A stretch of DNA of 56,745 nt from positions 1 through 56,745 of the forward strand of contig NZ_JAFNAW010000021.1 in NCBI RefSeq assembly GCF_017356265.1, written 5' to 3'. How positions within the stretch are numbered: position 1 is the stretch's first letter; each line of letters begins with the position of its first letter. Origin of the DNA: Paracoccus fontiphilus (GTDB lineage Bacteria; Pseudomonadota; Alphaproteobacteria; Rhodobacterales; Rhodobacteraceae). The notes below the pieces were generated by a model. That model was not told the origin of the DNA and made no database searches. It saw nothing but the letters and a program-made list of their open reading frames with translations. A program made the position numbers and the translations under genes. This document shows, one piece after another, positions 36,779-46,119 of this stretch.

Positions 36779-37765
36779 ATGCCGGTGGACCGCCCAACCC
36801 TCTTGCCCCAAGCCAGCGCTGTTCCGGTCACGATCCTGCTGGCCAGCTATCGCGGCGCAGCCTTCATCGGCGCGCAGTTGCAAAGCATTGCCGGGCAGAC
36901 GCATCGGAACTGGCGGCTGATCGTTTCGGACGACGGGTCGGATGACGGGACGCGCGACATCGTCGCGGCCTTTGCAGCCGCGCATCCGGCAGGCCAGGTG
37001 CGATTGATCGACGGACCAGGGCGGGGTGCCACGCAGAATTTCCTGCACCTGCTGTCAGCGGCGCCCGAGGAGATGATCGCTTTCTGCGACCAGGACGACA
37101 TCTGGTTTCCCGACAAGCTGTCCCGCGCGGTCGAGGCGCTGTCCGCGCATGACGGCCCGGCGCATTATGCCGCGCGGACCATCATCACCGACGCAGACCT
37201 ACGCCCCGTTGCCGAGTCGCGCCATTTCCCGCGTCCCCTGGGGTTTCGGAATGCCCTTGTCCAGGCGATCATGGCGGGCAACACATCCGTCTTCAACGCA
37301 AGGGCTGCGGCAATCCTGCGGCGCTGCATCCGGCCCGCGCAGGCCAATGACATCCCCTCACATGACTGGTGGGCCTATCAGGTCACGGCAGGCGCGGGCG
37401 CGGCATTGATCCACGACCCGCGTCCCGCGCTGTTCTATCGCCAGCACGCCCGAAGCGAGATGGGCCGGAACGACACCGTACGGGCCATGTCGCAGCGGAT
37501 CGGAATGTTGCTGGCGGGAAACTACGGGGGCTGGCTGGCCACCAATCACGCGGCCCTTGACGCGGTCCGGCCAGAGCTTCTAGCCGAAAATCGCGCCCTC
37601 CTCGACCGGTTCGGCGCGGCGCTGCGCCAATCCGCCCCGGCCGCAGCCCTGTCCATGGCCCGCATCGGGCTTTATCGCCAGACACGGGCCGGGACGTCCG
37701 CTTTTTATGCGGCGGCCCTGATGGGCCGCTTGCGTCAATGCGGCCCCAGAAGGCTCATCAGATAG
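36779..37765 (+). CDS. Family 2 glycosyltransferase
   Basis: A 328-residue GT-A enzyme. PVTILLASYRGAAFIGAQLQ, the nucleotide-binding VSDDGSDDGTRDIV and MIAFCDQDDIWFPDKLSRAV (with DQDD) are the GT2 blocks, close to rhamnosyltransferase-like members. The start is uncertain: ATG 36779 and GTG 36785 are both near AAGGA. It lies between the fliL-like gene and the dTDP-rhamnose genes and overlaps rfbA by 31 bp, tail to tail. Addition of rhamnose to a glycan or to flagellin is a reasonable guess; the acceptor is unknown. Confidence 0.85.
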   Translation: MPVDRPTLLPQASAVPVTILLASYRGAAFIGAQLQSIAGQTHRNWRLIVSDDGSDDGTRDIVAAFAAAHPAGQVRLIDGPGRGATQNFLHLLSAAPEEMIAFCDQDDIWFPDKLSRAVEALSAHDGPAHYAARTIITDADLRPVAESRHFPRPLGFRNALVQAIMAGNTSVFNARAAAILRRCIRPAQANDIPSHDWWAYQVTAGAGAALIHDPRPALFYRQHARSEMGRNDTVRAMSQRIGMLLAGNYGGWLATNHAALDAVRPELLAENRALLDRFGAALRQSAPAAALSMARIGLYRQTRAGTSAFYAAALMGRLRQCGPRRLIR

Positions 37766-38613
37766 CGGCCATAGGCGTTCTTGGAAAACTTCTGCGCCTG
37801 TTCGCGCAGCCGGTCCTCGTCGATCCAGCCGGCCTCGAAGGCGATCTCGTCGGGGCAGCCGGTCTGCAGGCCCTGGCGCTTTTCCAGCGTCCGCACGAAG
37901 TTGCCGGCATCCAGCAGGCTGCCATGCGTGCCGGTATCCAGCCAGGCAAAGCCGCGGCCCATCTTCTCGACCGTCAGGCTGCCGTCATGCAGATAGCTTT
38001 CCAGCAGGGTCGTGATCTCGAGTTCGCCCCGCTCGGACGGCTTGACGGCCTTGGCCCGCTCCGAGGCGGTTCCGTCCAAGAAGTAAAGCCCCGTGACGGC
38101 AAAGTTCGACGGCGGCAATTCGGGCTTCTCGATGATCGCGCGCACCTTTCCGTCCGACTGGAAATCGACGACGCCATAGCGCTCGGGGTCCGAGACGCGA
38201 TAGCCGAACACGGTGCCGCCGCTGTCGCGCTCATCCGCCGCCTTCAGAAGCTCGGGCAGGCCGTGGCCGAAGAAAATGTTGTCGCCCAGGACCATGGCGG
38301 ACGGCGCACCCGCAAGAAACCCCTCGGCCAGCAGATAGGCCTGCGCCAGCCCGTCGGGCGACGCCTGGATGATCCATTCGAAGCGCAGGCCCCATTGCTC
38401 GCCCGTGCCCAGAAGCCGCTGGAATTGCGCCTGGTCCTCGGGGGTGGTGATGATCGCGATCTCGCGGATGCCGGCCAGCATCAGCACGCTGATCGGATAA
38501 TAGATCATCGGCTTGTCATAAAGCGGCAGAAGCTGCTTCGAGACGCCCATCGTGATCGGGTAAAGGCGCGTGCCGGACCCACCCGCCAGAATAATGCCCT
38601 TGCGTGCGGTCAT
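37735..38613 (-). CDS. rfbA: Glucose-1-phosphate thymidylyltransferase
   Basis: 292 residues, first enzyme of dTDP-L-rhamnose synthesis. Signature GIILAGGSGTRLYPITMGVS near the N-terminus binds dTTP; KQLLPLYDKPMIYYPISVLM and LGDNIFFGHGLPELLKAADE follow. It ends NAYGRYLMSLLGPH. It is last in rfbCBDA and overlaps rfbD by 4 bp. Confidence 0.97.
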   Translation of the reverse strand: MTARKGIILAGGSGTRLYPITMGVSKQLLPLYDKPMIYYPISVLMLAGIREIAIITTPEDQAQFQRLLGTGEQWGLRFEWIIQASPDGLAQAYLLAEGFLAGAPSAMVLGDNIFFGHGLPELLKAADERDSGGTVFGYRVSDPERYGVVDFQSDGKVRAIIEKPELPPSNFAVTGLYFLDGTASERAKAVKPSERGELEITTLLESYLHDGSLTVEKMGRGFAWLDTGTHGSLLDAGNFVRTLEKRQGLQTGCPDEIAFEAGWIDEDRLREQAQKFSKNAYGRYLMSLLGPH

Positions 38614-39467
38614 GCCGAATATCCCATTTGGTTCAATACAATGTCCAGGTCTTCCCGCCAGTCGGGCCGGTCGATGCCGAAATCCCGACCGATCCGTGCG
38701 CAGTCCAGGCGAGAGTTCAGGGGCCGGCGCGCGGGCGTCGGGTAGGCGCTTGTCGAAATCTCGCGCACCTCGCAGGCCAGGCCCGCGCGCTCAAAGATCG
38801 CCCGCGCGAAGCCGGCCCAGCTGACGTCCGGCGTTCCGGCAAAATGATACAGACCGCCCTTCTGCGGATCGGCCATCATCTGGCGCGTCATCTCCAGCAG
38901 GGCGCCGGCGATCCGGCCGGCCTCGGTCGGGCCGCCGATCTGGTCGGCCACGACATTGATCTCGTCCCGCTCGGCGCCCAGCCGCAGCATGGTCTTCACG
39001 AAGTTGGCGCCATCGGGGGAAAACACCCACGAGGTGCGCAGCACGGCCCATGTTCCGCCCGCCGCCGCGACCTGCCCTTCGCCGTCCAGCTTGGTGCGGC
39101 CATAAACGCCCAAGGGACCGGTAGCGGCATCCTCGTCGCGTGCCGCATCGCCACTGCCGTCGAAGACATAGTCGGTCGAGACATGCAGAAAGGGAATGCC
39201 CAGATCGGCTGCCGTCCGCGCCACAAGGCCCGGAGCCGTGGCGTTCAGCAGCGTCGCGGCCTCGACATCCGACTCCGCGCGGTCAACGGCCGTGTGGGCC
39301 GAGGCGTTGATGATCGCCGTGGGCCGAAGGTCGAGGATTCGCGCGGCCACGGTGGCGGGATCAGACAGGTCGGCTTCCGCCCGCCCCCAGAAGGTCGCCC
39401 CGGGCGCGAGGCGCGCCAGGGCCTGCGCAAGCTGACCCGAGCGGCCCAGAACAAGCAGACCGTTCAT
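38610..39467 (-). CDS. rfbD: dTDP-4-dehydrorhamnose reductase
   Basis: 285 residues, a short-chain dehydrogenase-type fold that makes dTDP-L-rhamnose with NAD(P)H. Blocks are [59 protein letters not shown] (YxxxK) and [19 protein letters not shown]. The ATG at 39467 overlaps the rfbB stop (ATGA); an earlier in-frame start would add residues that read through rfbB. Confidence 0.96.
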   Translation of the reverse strand: MNGLLVLGRSGQLAQALARLAPGATFWGRAEADLSDPATVAARILDLRPTAIINASAHTAVDRAESDVEAATLLNATAPGLVARTAADLGIPFLHVSTDYVFDGSGDAARDEDAATGPLGVYGRTKLDGEGQVAAAGGTWAVLRTSWVFSPDGANFVKTMLRLGAERDEINVVADQIGGPTEAGRIAGALLEMTRQMMADPQKGGLYHFAGTPDVSWAGFARAIFERAGLACEVREISTSAYPTPARRPLNSRLDCARIGRDFGIDRPDWREDLDIVLNQMGYSA

Positions 39468-40504
39468 CTTGCCTGTCCCAACCGCTGGCCGACGCCTTCG
39501 CGCGACAGCAGGGGCTGCCACCAGTCACGGTTCTGCAGATACCATTCGACGGTCCGCCGCAGCCCCTCCTCGACCGTGACCGAGGGACGCCAGCCCAGTT
39601 CCGTGCGGATCCGGGTCGGGTCGATCGCATAACGGCGATCGTGGCCCGGGCGGTCCGTGACAAAGGTGATCAGGTCGGCATGGGGCGCGCCCTCGGGGTG
39701 CATCTCGTCCATATGCGCGCAGATGGTGCGCACCAGATCGATGTTCCTGGCCTCGTTCTCGCCGCCGATGTTGTAGCTGCGGCCGATCTCGCCCTTTTCC
39801 ACCACCAGAAGCAGCGCGTCGGCATGATCCTCGACATACAACCAGTCGCGCACGTTGCCGCCATCGCCATAGACCGGGATCGGCTCGCCCGCTAGGGCCT
39901 TCAGGATGACAACCGGCACCAGCTTTTCGGGGAAGTGGTAAGGGCCGTAATTGTTCGAGCAGTTGGTCAGCACCACCGGCAGGCCATAGGTCTCGTGCCA
40001 GGCGCGCACCAGATGGTCCGACCCGGCCTTGCTGGCGGAATACGGGCTGCGCGGATCATAGGGCGTCGTTTCTGTGAACTGTCCCGTTTCCCCCAGCGAC
40101 CCGAAAACCTCGTCGGTCGAGATGTGATGGAAGCGGAACCCTTCGGGACGGCCCCGCTCGGTCCAATGGCTGCGGGCGGCCTCCAGCATGTTGAAGGTGC
40201 CGATCACGTTGGTCTCGATAAAGGCGGCAGGCCCGTCGATCGAGCGATCGACATGGCTTTCGGCCGCCAGGTGCATGACCACGTCCGGTTGATGCGCCGC
40301 GAACACCCGGTCCAGCGCCTGACGGTCGCGGATGTCCACCTTCTCGAAATGGTAAAGCGGGCTTTGCGCGGCTTCCGCGACGTTGTCGGGATTGGCGGCA
40401 TAGGTCAGCGAATCGACATTGACGACCTCATGGCCGCGCCGGACCGCAAGGCGAACCACGGCCGAGCCGATGAAGCCAGCACCACCTGTCACAAGGATCT
40501 TCAT
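39464..40504 (-). CDS. rfbB: dTDP-glucose 4,6-dehydratase
   Basis: 346 residues, extended short-chain dehydrogenase. The NAD-binding [20 protein letters not shown], then [35 protein letters not shown], the catalytic [15 protein letters not shown] and [19 protein letters not shown] are all RmlB signatures. Starts 4 bp into the rfbC end. Confidence 0.97.
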   Translation of the reverse strand: MKILVTGGAGFIGSAVVRLAVRRGHEVVNVDSLTYAANPDNVAEAAQSPLYHFEKVDIRDRQALDRVFAAHQPDVVMHLAAESHVDRSIDGPAAFIETNVIGTFNMLEAARSHWTERGRPEGFRFHHISTDEVFGSLGETGQFTETTPYDPRSPYSASKAGSDHLVRAWHETYGLPVVLTNCSNNYGPYHFPEKLVPVVILKALAGEPIPVYGDGGNVRDWLYVEDHADALLLVVEKGEIGRSYNIGGENEARNIDLVRTICAHMDEMHPEGAPHADLITFVTDRPGHDRRYAIDPTRIRTELGWRPSVTVEEGLRRTVEWYLQNRDWWQPLLSREGVGQRLGQAR

Positions 40505-41061
40505 GCTGCACCCGCATATTCGAAGGGAGACTGCCAGTCCGAGAAGGCCGGCGCGTCGCGGTCCTTGTCCGACAGAAGGGGATCGGCGACCCCCCAGTCG
40601 ATGCCAAGGCTGTCCCAGCGGACCGCGCCATCGCTGGCCTTGTCGTAATGGGCGGTGCACTTGTAGATGATCTCGGTATCCGGCTCTCGCGTGACGAAGC
40701 CGTGCAGGAAGCCCGCCGGCACCCACAGCTGCCGGCCATTCTCGAACGACAGCTCGACCGCGACCGACCGGCCAAAGGTCGGGCTGCCCCTGCGTCCGTC
40801 CACCGCGACATCCAGAAGCGACCCACGGCCGCAGCGCACCAGCTTTCCCTGCGCGAAGGGAGGCGCCTGATAGTGAAGCCCGCGCACGGTCCCGACACGG
40901 CGCGACATGGAATGATTGTCCTGCACGAACTCGGGCAGGTTTACCCCCGCATCCGACAGTGTCTTCCTGTTCCAGCTTTCCGAGAAAAAGCCCCGTTCAT
41001 CACCGAATCTGGACGGAGTGATGACAAGAACATCCGGCAGAGCAGTGGCCTCTATCTTCAT
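40501..41061 (-). CDS. rfbC: dTDP-4-dehydrorhamnose 3,5-epimerase
   Basis: A 186-residue cupin-type epimerase. Blocks are [38 protein letters not shown] (catalytic His), [20 protein letters not shown] and [20 protein letters not shown]. It is the first gene of rfbCBDA, so the promoter should lie in the 90 bp between it and flgI, where I see no clear -35/-10 pair. Confidence 0.96.
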   Translation of the reverse strand: MKIEATALPDVLVITPSRFGDERGFFSESWNRKTLSDAGVNLPEFVQDNHSMSRRVGTVRGLHYQAPPFAQGKLVRCGRGSLLDVAVDGRRGSPTFGRSVAVELSFENGRQLWVPAGFLHGFVTREPDTEIIYKCTAHYDKASDGAVRWDSLGIDWGVADPLLSDKDRDAPAFSDWQSPFEYAGAA

Positions 41062-41151
41062 CAGATCAACCTAAGCTGGAAACGTCGCCTACCGTCTATG
41101 CGATGAAGTAAAGAGTGTCACTCACCTTCGCCCAACAAAATCGGGCCTGTG

Positions 41152-42252
41152 TCATTCGATGATCAGGTCGGCGTGCAGGGCTCCTGCGGCATGGATGGAT
41201 TTCAGGATGTCGATCATCTCGCGGGGGCGGACCCCCAGGGCGTTCAGCCCTTCGACAAGGTCGCTGAGCGAGGTTTCCCCTGCAACCTCGGCAAAGCCGA
41301 TGCCCGGTTCGTTGCGCAACTCGGCCATGGTGCGGGGCACCGTCACGGTTTCGCCACGGGCGAAGGGATTGGGCTGCGACACCATCGACGCCTCGCTGAC
41401 CTGCAGCGTCAAGGCGCCCTGCGAGACGGCGACCCGCGATATGCGCACCCGCTCGCCGATGACGATGGTTCCCGACTTGTGGTCGATCACAACCTTGGCG
41501 CGATCCTCGGGTTCGACCGTCAGGTTCTCGATGCGGCCCAGCACGCGGGCGGGATTGACATCGCCAAGCTGCCGAAACTCGACCATGACCGTGCCGCTGT
41601 CCTGCGTCAGGGCGATGCGGCGGTCGAAGTCGCGGTTGATCGCGTCCTCGATCCGGGTCGCGGTGGTGAAATCGGCGTTGCGAAGCGCGATGCGGATGTT
41701 CTCGATCCCGGCGAAGTCGAACTCGACCTCGCGCTCGACCCGCGCGCCGACCGGAATCTTGCCCGAGGTCGGCACCCCCTCGACCACGCGCGCGGCCTCG
41801 CCCTCGACTGCGGCGCCGCTGGCGATGATCGACCCTTGGGCGACCGCATAGATGTTGCCGTCCGCTGCCTTCAAGGGGGTCATGACCAGCGTCCCCCCCA
41901 GCAGGCTCTTGGCGTCCCCGATGGTCGAGACGCTGACGTCGATGCGGCCGCCGGAGCGGGCAAAGGCGGGCAAGGTCGCGGTGACCACCACGGCGGCCAC
42001 GTTGCGGGACCGCAGGGCCTCGTCGGTGACGTTCACGCCCAAGCGTTCCAACAGGCCGGCCAGCAACTCCTCGGTGAACGGGGCATTGCGAAAGCCGTCG
42101 CCGGTGCCGTCCAGACCCACCACGAGGCCGTAGCCGACAAGATCGTTGCCCCGCACCCCGTCGAATTCGGCCAGGTCCTTCACGCGCACAGGTGCTGCCG
42201 CGGCAATGACCGGCAAGAGCGACACGGCGATGATCGCAAGAAGGCGCCACAT
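41152..42252 (-). CDS. flgI: Flagellar P-ring protein FlgI
   Basis: 366 residues with a signal peptide (MWRLLAIIAVSLLPVIAAAA) followed by PVRVKDLAEFDGVRGNDLVG, YGLVVGLDGTGDG, DVSVSTIGDAKSLLGGTLVM and the C-terminal LVEGLNALGVRPREMIDILK and AAGALHADLII, all FlgI hallmarks. It builds the P ring in the peptidoglycan layer. The start overlaps the flgL stop by one base (TGATG). Confidence 0.96.
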   Translation of the reverse strand: MWRLLAIIAVSLLPVIAAAAPVRVKDLAEFDGVRGNDLVGYGLVVGLDGTGDGFRNAPFTEELLAGLLERLGVNVTDEALRSRNVAAVVVTATLPAFARSGGRIDVSVSTIGDAKSLLGGTLVMTPLKAADGNIYAVAQGSIIASGAAVEGEAARVVEGVPTSGKIPVGARVEREVEFDFAGIENIRIALRNADFTTATRIEDAINRDFDRRIALTQDSGTVMVEFRQLGDVNPARVLGRIENLTVEPEDRAKVVIDHKSGTIVIGERVRISRVAVSQGALTLQVSEASMVSQPNPFARGETVTVPRTMAELRNEPGIGFAEVAGETSLSDLVEGLNALGVRPREMIDILKSIHAAGALHADLIIE

Positions 42253-43262
42253 CAGATGTAATCCGCAAGCTTCATCTGCGACAGCCGGCCGATGACGGAA
42301 TACAGGGTTTGCAGTTTCGTTTCCGCCTCGCTGATGGCGGCCGAGGTTGCGAAGGGATCGGCCTCGCGCAGCGTGTTGCGCGCGGTTTGCAGCGTGGCGG
42401 TCGCGGCCTCCCCCTCGGTCTGCGAGGTCGCGATGACCTGCTGGGCATAGCCTACCCGCGCCTGCTCGGCGACCAAGGCAGGCGAGTTGTCCAGCAGCGC
42501 CTTTCCGGCGGCTTGCAGCAGTTCCCGCCCCTGTTGCGGGTCCGTGGCCAGTATCCCGCGATCGATCAGCGCCGCCGTCGCAAGACCCTTCAGGCTGTCC
42601 CGGATCGACGGAGACAGCGCGGTCGTGGTCAAGGCGATGGTGGTGCCCTCGCCGATCGGCATCACTTGCCCGCCCGTGCCGCCGCGATAGGCGACATCGA
42701 CGAAACCGCCCGCGCCTGAGGAGGCATCGAACCAATCCGAAACGGACTGCACGATATCGTCGGCTGTGGTCAGGCCGCTGACAACGGCCGTCAATTCCGA
42801 CAGGATGTCATCGGCAGACACCAGCGGCGGCGTATCGCTTGCGGTTCCCGAGAACAGAAAGCGCTGCGCGACCGAGCCGTTCATCTGCCCGATCACCGCC
42901 TGCAGGCCAGAGGCTGCCTCGGCCGAGCGCGCGGCCAGCAGGTCGCCGGTTGTCGAGGCCGGCTCGATGTACAGGCCCCGCCCCAAGCTTTCGCTTGTTC
43001 CCTGGATCGCGGAAAGGGCGTCCTGCATTCCCTTGGCATGGGCGGCGGCCTCGGCGGCATTGTTCTTGAACTGCGCCAGCATCGCCAGCCGCGCCTCGAT
43101 CCCGGCAAGGGTTCGCGTGTTGCCGCCCAGCCTTGCGCCAAGGTCCGCGACCTCTCCGCTGGAAAGTTCGGCGGTCAAGGTCGCAAGCGTCGTCTTGATT
43201 CGGCTGGAAGCGGCCTGCATCGCAAAGGCACGCGCCTGGTCCCCGATGGATTGCACCGTCAT
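42252..43262 (-). CDS. flgL: Flagellar hook-filament junction protein FlgL
   Basis: 336 residues. It is recognised as the flagellin-like HAP3 by position after flgK and by the N-terminal coil (AFAMQAASSRIKTTLATLTA; AGIEARLAMLAQFKNNAAEA), a central RFLFSGTASDTPPLVSADD block typical of FlgL, and the C-terminal LYSVIGRLSQMKLADYI. It sits between FlgK and the filament. Sequence conservation is lower than in enterobacterial FlgL, as usual in Rhodobacterales. Confidence 0.88.
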   Translation of the reverse strand: MTVQSIGDQARAFAMQAASSRIKTTLATLTAELSSGEVADLGARLGGNTRTLAGIEARLAMLAQFKNNAAEAAAHAKGMQDALSAIQGTSESLGRGLYIEPASTTGDLLAARSAEAASGLQAVIGQMNGSVAQRFLFSGTASDTPPLVSADDILSELTAVVSGLTTADDIVQSVSDWFDASSGAGGFVDVAYRGGTGGQVMPIGEGTTIALTTTALSPSIRDSLKGLATAALIDRGILATDPQQGRELLQAAGKALLDNSPALVAEQARVGYAQQVIATSQTEGEAATATLQTARNTLREADPFATSAAISEAETKLQTLYSVIGRLSQMKLADYI

Positions 43263-43265
43263 CGT

Positions 43266-44720
43266 TCAAATCCCCAGTATCTGGTCCATCATGGTCTGGA
43301 TGGCCTGAATCACCCGCGCATTCGCGGCATAGGCCTGTTCGTATTGCAGCAGCTTCTGCATCTCGGCGTCGCTATCCACCCCGTCGGCCGTCAGGCGACT
43401 CGTTATGGTGTCTGCCTGGCTGTTGCGGACTGCGGCGTCCGACTGGGCGTTCACCCGCGCGGTCGAAATCCGCGATTCGACAAGGCCGAGCCGATCGGCC
43501 AGCGAGCCCTTGCCGCCGAAGTCGGTTCCCGCGGCGGGGGCAGTCGCGGCATCCAGGGCATCGGACATGGCAACCAGCAGCGCCCCATCGCCCACGGGAC
43601 CCGCCGCCGTTGCCTCCAGGCCCGTTCTCAGCCTCCAGACCTCTCCTCCCCGGGATGCGACAACGGCATCGTTCACGCCGATGCGCCCCGCAAGGCCTGT
43701 CTTGTTCGTCGCGATCGCGCGCGCGCCCGCATCCGTGAAAAGCCCTGCAGAGGTGGCGTTCAGCGAGCCATCGACGGCTGGCGTCGCCAGGCGCTGGTGC
43801 AGATCGAAGGCAAGGTCGTCCAGCAAGGCCTGGGCCTGCGGCGCCAAGTCATCGCGAATGGCAAAGTTGGCGGCAAGCCGTCCACCCGCGTAAAGCCTTG
43901 TCTGCGACGGCGTCAATTCCAGCCCGTTCTGGACCAGCATCGACAAGCCCGATCCGGCGGTCGCATCGGCAGTCATCTGGACGGCCGCGCTGAACGAAAA
44001 CTCGGTCGGCGTGGTGCCGTCCAGCAGGACCGCGCCCTCGGCCGTGAACAGCGCCACGGCACCGGCCGGTCGCGTCACCTCCTGCACCGGCACGATCTTC
44101 GCGATGTCGCCGATGATCCCCTGCCGCTGGTCGTAGAGCGAGGAAGGGTCCGAGCCGTCCGCCTCCATCACGGCGATCTTGCGGTTCAGGTCCGCCACCT
44201 GGGCCAGCGATTTGTTCAGCGTGGCGACATCCGTGGCGATCGCCTGGTCCGCCTCGGCGCGCGCGGCCTGAACCCTGCCCGAGGCCGTGTTCAACTGCCT
44301 GGCCAGCGCGGTGGCCTTGTCGACCACCTGGGTCAGGCGGATGTCGTCATCGGGACGGCTGGCGGCCGAGGTCAGCGCGCTTCGGAATGCGCTCAGCGCC
44401 GAACCCAGGCTGCCGCTGTTCCCCGTGATGCCGACAACGTCCTCGACGGCGGTCGCAAAGTCCAGCCGCGCCGTTGCCTCGGCGCGGGCACCTTCGGCCA
44501 GCCGCGATTCCGACAGCACGCTGGCATTGACCACGCGGGCTATCCCGTTGACCCGCACGCCGCCAGCATTCCCCCCTGCGGTCTGGGCGCTGACGACCAT
44601 GTCCCGCTTGGCATAGCCGGGCGTCGAAGCGTTGGCGAGGTTGGCTGCAACCGTTTCCGTCCCCCGCGCCGTGGCGGTCAGGCCGGAAATGGCATTTCCA
44701 AGGGCGCGCGCGATGCTCAT
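43266..44720 (-). CDS. flgK: Flagellar hook-associated protein FlgK
   Basis: 484 residues. The N-terminal SIARALGNAISGLTATARGT and ETVAANLANASTPGYAKRDM carry the rod/hook signature. The middle VTRPAGAVALFTAEGAVLLD and the C-terminal DGVDSDAEMQKLLQYEQAYA, ANARVIQAIQTMMDQILGI are typical for HAP1. It is 12 bp after flgE and 3 bp before flgL. Confidence 0.94.
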   Translation of the reverse strand: MSIARALGNAISGLTATARGTETVAANLANASTPGYAKRDMVVSAQTAGGNAGGVRVNGIARVVNASVLSESRLAEGARAEATARLDFATAVEDVVGITGNSGSLGSALSAFRSALTSAASRPDDDIRLTQVVDKATALARQLNTASGRVQAARAEADQAIATDVATLNKSLAQVADLNRKIAVMEADGSDPSSLYDQRQGIIGDIAKIVPVQEVTRPAGAVALFTAEGAVLLDGTTPTEFSFSAAVQMTADATAGSGLSMLVQNGLELTPSQTRLYAGGRLAANFAIRDDLAPQAQALLDDLAFDLHQRLATPAVDGSLNATSAGLFTDAGARAIATNKTGLAGRIGVNDAVVASRGGEVWRLRTGLEATAAGPVGDGALLVAMSDALDAATAPAAGTDFGGKGSLADRLGLVESRISTARVNAQSDAAVRNSQADTITSRLTADGVDSDAEMQKLLQYEQAYAANARVIQAIQTMMDQILGI

Positions 44721-44732
44721 CCCACTTGTCCC

Positions 44733-46049
44733 TTACCGCTTGATGTTGGTGGTTTCCTGCAGCATCTCATCCACGGTCTGGATGATCTTCGCGTTCGACG
44801 AATAGGCCCGCTGCGTCTGGATCAGGTGGGTCAGTTCCTCGGCCACGTCGGTGGTCGATTCCTCCAACGCATAGCCTTGGACCGAACCCGTCGGGCCATC
44901 GCCCGCGTCCCACAGGAAGAAGCTGCCGGATGTGGGCGAGATCGTGAAGGCCTGCGAGTCGACCGAGGTCAGCCCGTTCGGGTTGGGCACGTCCACCAGC
45001 GGGATCTGGTACAAGGTCTTGACGAAGCCCGTGTCATAGCTGGCTTTCAGGAAGCCGTCGGCATCCACCTCGACAGTGGTGAGGTTTCCGACCGGAGAGC
45101 CGTTCTTGGTGATGTTGGTCGGTGAGAAATTGGCCGAAAGCTGACGCAGCCCGGTGGTCCCGCCGGGCGTCCCGATCACCAGATCCATCGGCCCGCCTGC
45201 CACGGTCAGCGCGATTGCGCCCGTTTCAGGATCATAGGCCCCGCCACTGATCGGCGTCACGCTGGCGATGCTGCCGCCGTTCGACTGGCTTTCATCGAAG
45301 GTGATCCGATATGACCCGACAAGGTTCGAGGCCGGGTCCGACGCCGAATCGCGCACCTCCATTACCCAGCTGTTCGACATGCCCGTCGGATCGGACGTGT
45401 CGGGCACGAAGGTGATGTTCAGCGCCTCGGACGTGCCGAGATTGCCATAATATTCGACCTTCAAGGCCAGCGGGTCGCCCGAAGCGTCCGGCAGGGTCTC
45501 GGTCGCGGGAAGGTTCACGCCCAGCGACACGGCGGTCGTCGGATCGCCGGCCGTCTGGTTGGCGCTGATCTGCACGGGAACCAGGCCGCCCATCGTGTCG
45601 CGGGACATCAGGGGGACGCTGCCGTCCGCCTGCGCGGGCCAGCCCATCAGCACCAGACCGGTCCCGGTCCTCAGGATGCCTTCGGCATCGGTGCGGAAAG
45701 ACCCCGTCCGGGTCATCATGAAGGGAAGATCCGTAAAGCCGTTGTCCAGATCCACGGCCGATGTAACCGGCAGCATCCCGCGGCCCGACACGGCGATGTC
45801 CAGCGGATGCGTGGTGGTGGACAGCGCCCCGTCATCCTCGATCAGCCGTTGCGTCGTGGCCGTCACGCCGCCCGCCGAATAGAGCCCGGCGATGCGGTGC
45901 TGGTTCAGCACAAAGGAGTTGAAATCCGTCTCCATCCGCTTGTAGCCATGGGTGCCCGAGTTCGCGATGTTGTCGGAAATCGTTGCAAGACGGGTCGAAT
46001 TGGCCGCCAGCCCCGAGACACCGGCGCTCATCGCGGAAGACATAGACAT
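44733..46049 (-). CDS. flgE: Flagellar hook protein FlgE
   Basis: 438 residues. N-terminal AMSAGVSGLAANSTRLATIS, DNIANSGTHGYKRMETDFNS and C-terminal LIQTQRAYSSNAKIIQTVDE, MLQETTNIKR identify the hook subunit, along with a YALEESTTDVAEELTHL segment. The start at 46049 follows GAAGG by 8 bp; an upstream in-frame ATG at 46082 lacks homology. A candidate CtrA site lies 46 bp upstream. Confidence 0.95.
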   Translation of the reverse strand: MSMSSAMSAGVSGLAANSTRLATISDNIANSGTHGYKRMETDFNSFVLNQHRIAGLYSAGGVTATTQRLIEDDGALSTTTHPLDIAVSGRGMLPVTSAVDLDNGFTDLPFMMTRTGSFRTDAEGILRTGTGLVLMGWPAQADGSVPLMSRDTMGGLVPVQISANQTAGDPTTAVSLGVNLPATETLPDASGDPLALKVEYYGNLGTSEALNITFVPDTSDPTGMSNSWVMEVRDSASDPASNLVGSYRITFDESQSNGGSIASVTPISGGAYDPETGAIALTVAGGPMDLVIGTPGGTTGLRQLSANFSPTNITKNGSPVGNLTTVEVDADGFLKASYDTGFVKTLYQIPLVDVPNPNGLTSVDSQAFTISPTSGSFFLWDAGDGPTGSVQGYALEESTTDVAEELTHLIQTQRAYSSNAKIIQTVDEMLQETTNIKR

Positions 46050-46094
46050 GGCATCACCTTCTTGTGGTTCGATCCCGATCATCCATGCCAGGGC

Positions 46095-46109
46095 TTAAGA
46101 TTCGCCTAA
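46095..46109 (-). promoter_or_regulatory. Candidate CtrA site containing a GANTC, upstream of flgE
   Basis: On the minus strand TTAG-GCGAATC-TTAA differs from TTAA-N7-TTAA by one base. The 7-bp spacer holds GAATC (46099-46103), a CcrM target. It lies 46 bp before the flgE start, between motB and flgE. Confidence 0.5.
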
Positions 46110-46119
46110 CCGCACCCGG

